This document shows, in pieces, positions 4,712 through 6,859 of a DNA stretch of 6,859 bases. The stretch comes from CAKQOE01 sp051892195 (lineage in GTDB: Bacteria > Bacillota > Clostridia > Peptostreptococcales > Anaerovoracaceae): positions 1-6,859 of the forward strand of contig JBJFFZ010000003.1 of assembly GCA_051892195.1 (NCBI GenBank). Direction: 5' to 3'. A model generated the notes under the pieces. The model was not told where the DNA came from, made no database searches, and was given only the letters and a program-made list of their open reading frames with translations. The position numbers and the translations under genes are program-made. Position 1 is the stretch's first letter. Each line of letters opens with the position of its first letter.

Positions 4712-6834
4712 ATGGATGAAACAAAAGATAAAGTTCAGACTTCCCTGACGGAGGATACTGCCATGGATGCTGCAGCAGAGGCTGCGGNNNNNNNNNNNNN
4801 NNNNNNNNNNNNNNNNNNNNNNNNNNNNNNNNNNNNNNNNNNNNNNNNNNNNNNNNNNNNNNNNNNNNNNNNNNNNNNNNNNNNNNNGCTGCGGAGGAAG
4901 CGGTGCAGGAGCCTGCTCCTGAGGAATCCGCAGACATCGAGGCAGAGCTCCAGGAGGTAATGAAAAAGTACGACAGAGAATCCAACACCCGGGTCTGGGA
5001 AGGAAAACCAAAGATTGTAGTGCGGTATCTTTCAGCATTCTTTTCTCTGTATTGTATATATGAAACACTGTTCGGCAAGGGCCTTCGGGAGGTGCGTCTG
5101 ACCACTTTCCTGGCCATGATCCTTATTATCGGTTATATCACATTCCCTGCAAGAAAAGGGACCCAGCGGGTCAACCACATTCCGTGGTACGACATCCTGA
5201 TTATGGGGGCGGGAGCCTTCGGATTCCTGTATTTCCGGTTCAATGCCCAGGAAATCCTCCGCATGGCCACAAGAGTCACTCAGCATCCGCTGATGATCGC
5301 CATGGCCATCATATCCATACTTGCGCTTATGGAACTGTGCCGAAGGGCGGTGGGGATCCCGATCCTCTGCGTTGTGGGGGCCCTTCTGGTCTATACCTTC
5401 TCCACGGTGCGGTTCGGAAAGGTGATCTACGACCTGTTCTTTACCACTTCCGGCGTTATGAATACTCCGATCAATGTCTGCGCGGCGTATATCGTTGTGT
5501 TTATCATATTCGGAGCCTTCCTGGAGCGAACGGGCATTTCAAACTTCTTTATTGATCTGGCCAACTCCGTGGCCGGTTCAGCGTCCGGAGGACCTGCAAA
5601 GGTAGCCGTTATTTCTTCGGCTCTGTGCGGTATGGTTTCCGGTTCTTCCGTAGGCAACACCGTAACCACCGGTTCCGTTACCATTCCTATGATGAAAAAG
5701 ACCGGCTACAAGGGCGAATTTGCCGGTGCCGTTGAGGCGGCTTCTTCTACCGGCGGGCAGATCATGCCGCCGATTATGGGGGCAGCGGCCTTCCTGATGG
5801 CAGAGTATATGGGCATCGGCTACGGCCAGGTTGCCGTGCGCGCCATCCTTCCGGCGGTTCTGTACTTTACAGGGATCTTTATTGCGGTCCACCTGGAGGC
5901 AAAGAAGCTTGGACTGAAGGGGATTCCGAGAGAAAACCTGCCGAAGTTCAGCCTGCTGATCCGCAAGGTATATCTGCTGCTGCCGCTGGTGATTCTGGTG
6001 GTCATGGTTGCATCCAACCGCCGTACCATGCAGTTCTCTGCAGCCATCGCTATTATTGTTACGATTATCGTAGGTCTTATCAACAAGGACAACCGCCTGA
6101 CGCCTTCCAAGATTATTGATGCTCTGGAGGCAGGGGGAAACAGCACCATTTCCGTTGCTGTAGCATGCGCTATGGCAGGGATTGTTGCAGGCTGCATCAC
6201 GTCCACGGGTCTTGCTTCCCAGCTGATTACAGCCATCGTGGCATTCTCTCACGGACAGACCATCATCGCACTGGTTCTCACCATGCTCTGCTGCATCGTT
6301 TTAGGCATGGGCGTTCCGACCACTGCAAACTACTGCATCATGGCAGCCACCTGCGCACCGATCCTTATGAGCCCTGAAATCGGCGTTCCGACCATTGCGG
6401 CTCACTTCTTCGTGTTCTACTTCGGTATCGTTGCAGATATTACTCCGCCGGTTGCTCTGGCGGCCTACGCAGGCAGCGCCATTGCAAAGGCGCCGCCGAT
6501 GAAGACGGCCTTCAACGCCACACGGCTGGCCATTGCGGCATTTATCGTTCCGTATATCTTTGCCCTGAACCCGGCCATGCTGTTTGTGGACAGCACACCG
6601 ATGGACATTGTGCTCATCTGCATCACATCCGTCATCGGTATCTTCGGCGTGTCTGCAGGCCTTTCCGGCTTCGTATACACAAAGATGAATCCGCTGATCC
6701 GTCTGATCAGCGTAGGAGGCGGTCTGGCTCTGCTGATTCCTGGTATTCAGACCGATATCATCGGTACTGCGCTGGTTCTCTTCATGCTGATCTTCCAGAG
6801 AATGATTTCAAGAAGAACAGCAAGTGCGGCGTAG
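4712..6834 (+). CDS. TRAP transporter fused permease, 4TM/12TM (TAXI type), interrupted by an assembly gap
   Basis: This is the membrane part of the TRAP system, fusing the small DctQ-like (4 TM) and large DctM-like (12 TM) subunits, as in TAXI partners. It should import the receptor's ligand using an ion gradient. ATG 4712 follows AAAGGGG (4698-4704) at seven bases; MDETKDKVQT leads into an acidic Ala/Glu-rich segment cut by 100 N at 4788-4887. After the gap the frame continues (AAEEAVQEPAPEE) for 648 residues to a stop at 6832. Helices begin near 5020. DctM hallmarks are MVSGSSVGNTVTTGSVTIPM (about 5632-5691), GGQIMPPIMG (5752), GMGVPTTANY (6304) and ADITPPVALAAYAGSA (6433). The two parts differ in frame across the placeholder, so a single gene requires a true gap length of 3n+2. 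The GTG at 4903 is unlikely as start, since similar coding sequence precedes it. The permease's identity is firm; its N-terminus is not. Confidence 0.92.
4788..4887. other. Assembly gap (100 N) inside the permease gene
   Basis: A placeholder of exactly 100 N lies in the Ala/Glu-rich N-terminal coding segment. The heptamer GCTGCGG ends the left flank (4781-4787) and GCTGCGG begins the right flank (4888-4894), which is the usual sign of a collapsed or unresolved tandem repeat. The missing piece probably encodes more Ala/Glu-rich low-complexity sequence; its true length is unknown. Confidence 0.9.
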
Positions 6835-6838
6835 CCGT

Positions 6839-6859
6839 ATTTCTGACAGAAATCTCTTT
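6839..6859 (+). other. Small hairpin after the permease stop, at the window edge
   Basis: ATTTC (6839-6843) pairs with GAAAT (6849-6853) around TGACA (the symmetry extends to ATTTCTG/CAGAAAT), followed by CTCTTT where the window ends. It could be the operon terminator or the start of a larger structure, but the stem is short and AT-rich and the next bases are not visible. Confidence 0.3.

Noticed and set aside
4903..4905. GTG at 4903 as the true start of the permease
   Set aside because: No Shine-Dalgarno precedes it within the visible bases, the Ala/Glu-rich coding pattern continues upstream, and a well-placed ATG with AAAGGGG exists at 4712.

Overview
The window looks like a chromosome piece from a moderately GC-rich Firmicute, most likely a gut-type Clostridia/Lachnospiraceae relative. 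The reasons are lipoprotein signal peptides typical of that group, Shine-Dalgarno-led genes, a fused TAXI-type TRAP permease and a CmpB-like (PF06541) membrane protein. This placement is inferred from gene style and not proven. The assembly has two runs of exactly 100 N, which are placeholders for gaps of unknown size.

Left part (1-1530, + strand): the 3' half of a cobyric acid synthase gene (cobQ) enters from the left edge. A 384-base gene-free stretch follows, then a small exported lipoprotein with an intact rhodanese active site. Middle part (1531-2496): almost 1 kb without a credible gene. It holds three different repeat families (10-bp, about 93-bp and 42-bp periods), an AT-rich island and hairpins, one of them shaped like a + strand terminator. 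A minus-strand gene (2497-3045) then encodes a five-helix CmpB-like membrane protein whose ribosome-binding region is tandemly duplicated.

Right part (3414-6834, + strand): a divergent promoter, a structured leader of about 125 nt, a TAXI-family solute-binding lipoprotein gene, two consecutive RNA hairpins (the second a textbook intrinsic terminator), and a fused 4TM/12TM TRAP permease. The lipoprotein and permease together form a complete secondary uptake system: the tethered lipoprotein captures a small (probably anionic) substrate and the permease imports it with an ion gradient. The hairpins between them probably give more binding protein than permease.

No wholly new system is evident. 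The points most worth a second look are the stabiliser-plus-attenuator between the TRAP genes, the unresolved Ala/Glu-rich N-terminus of the permease, the leader hairpin, and the repeat-packed 1-kb intergenic region.
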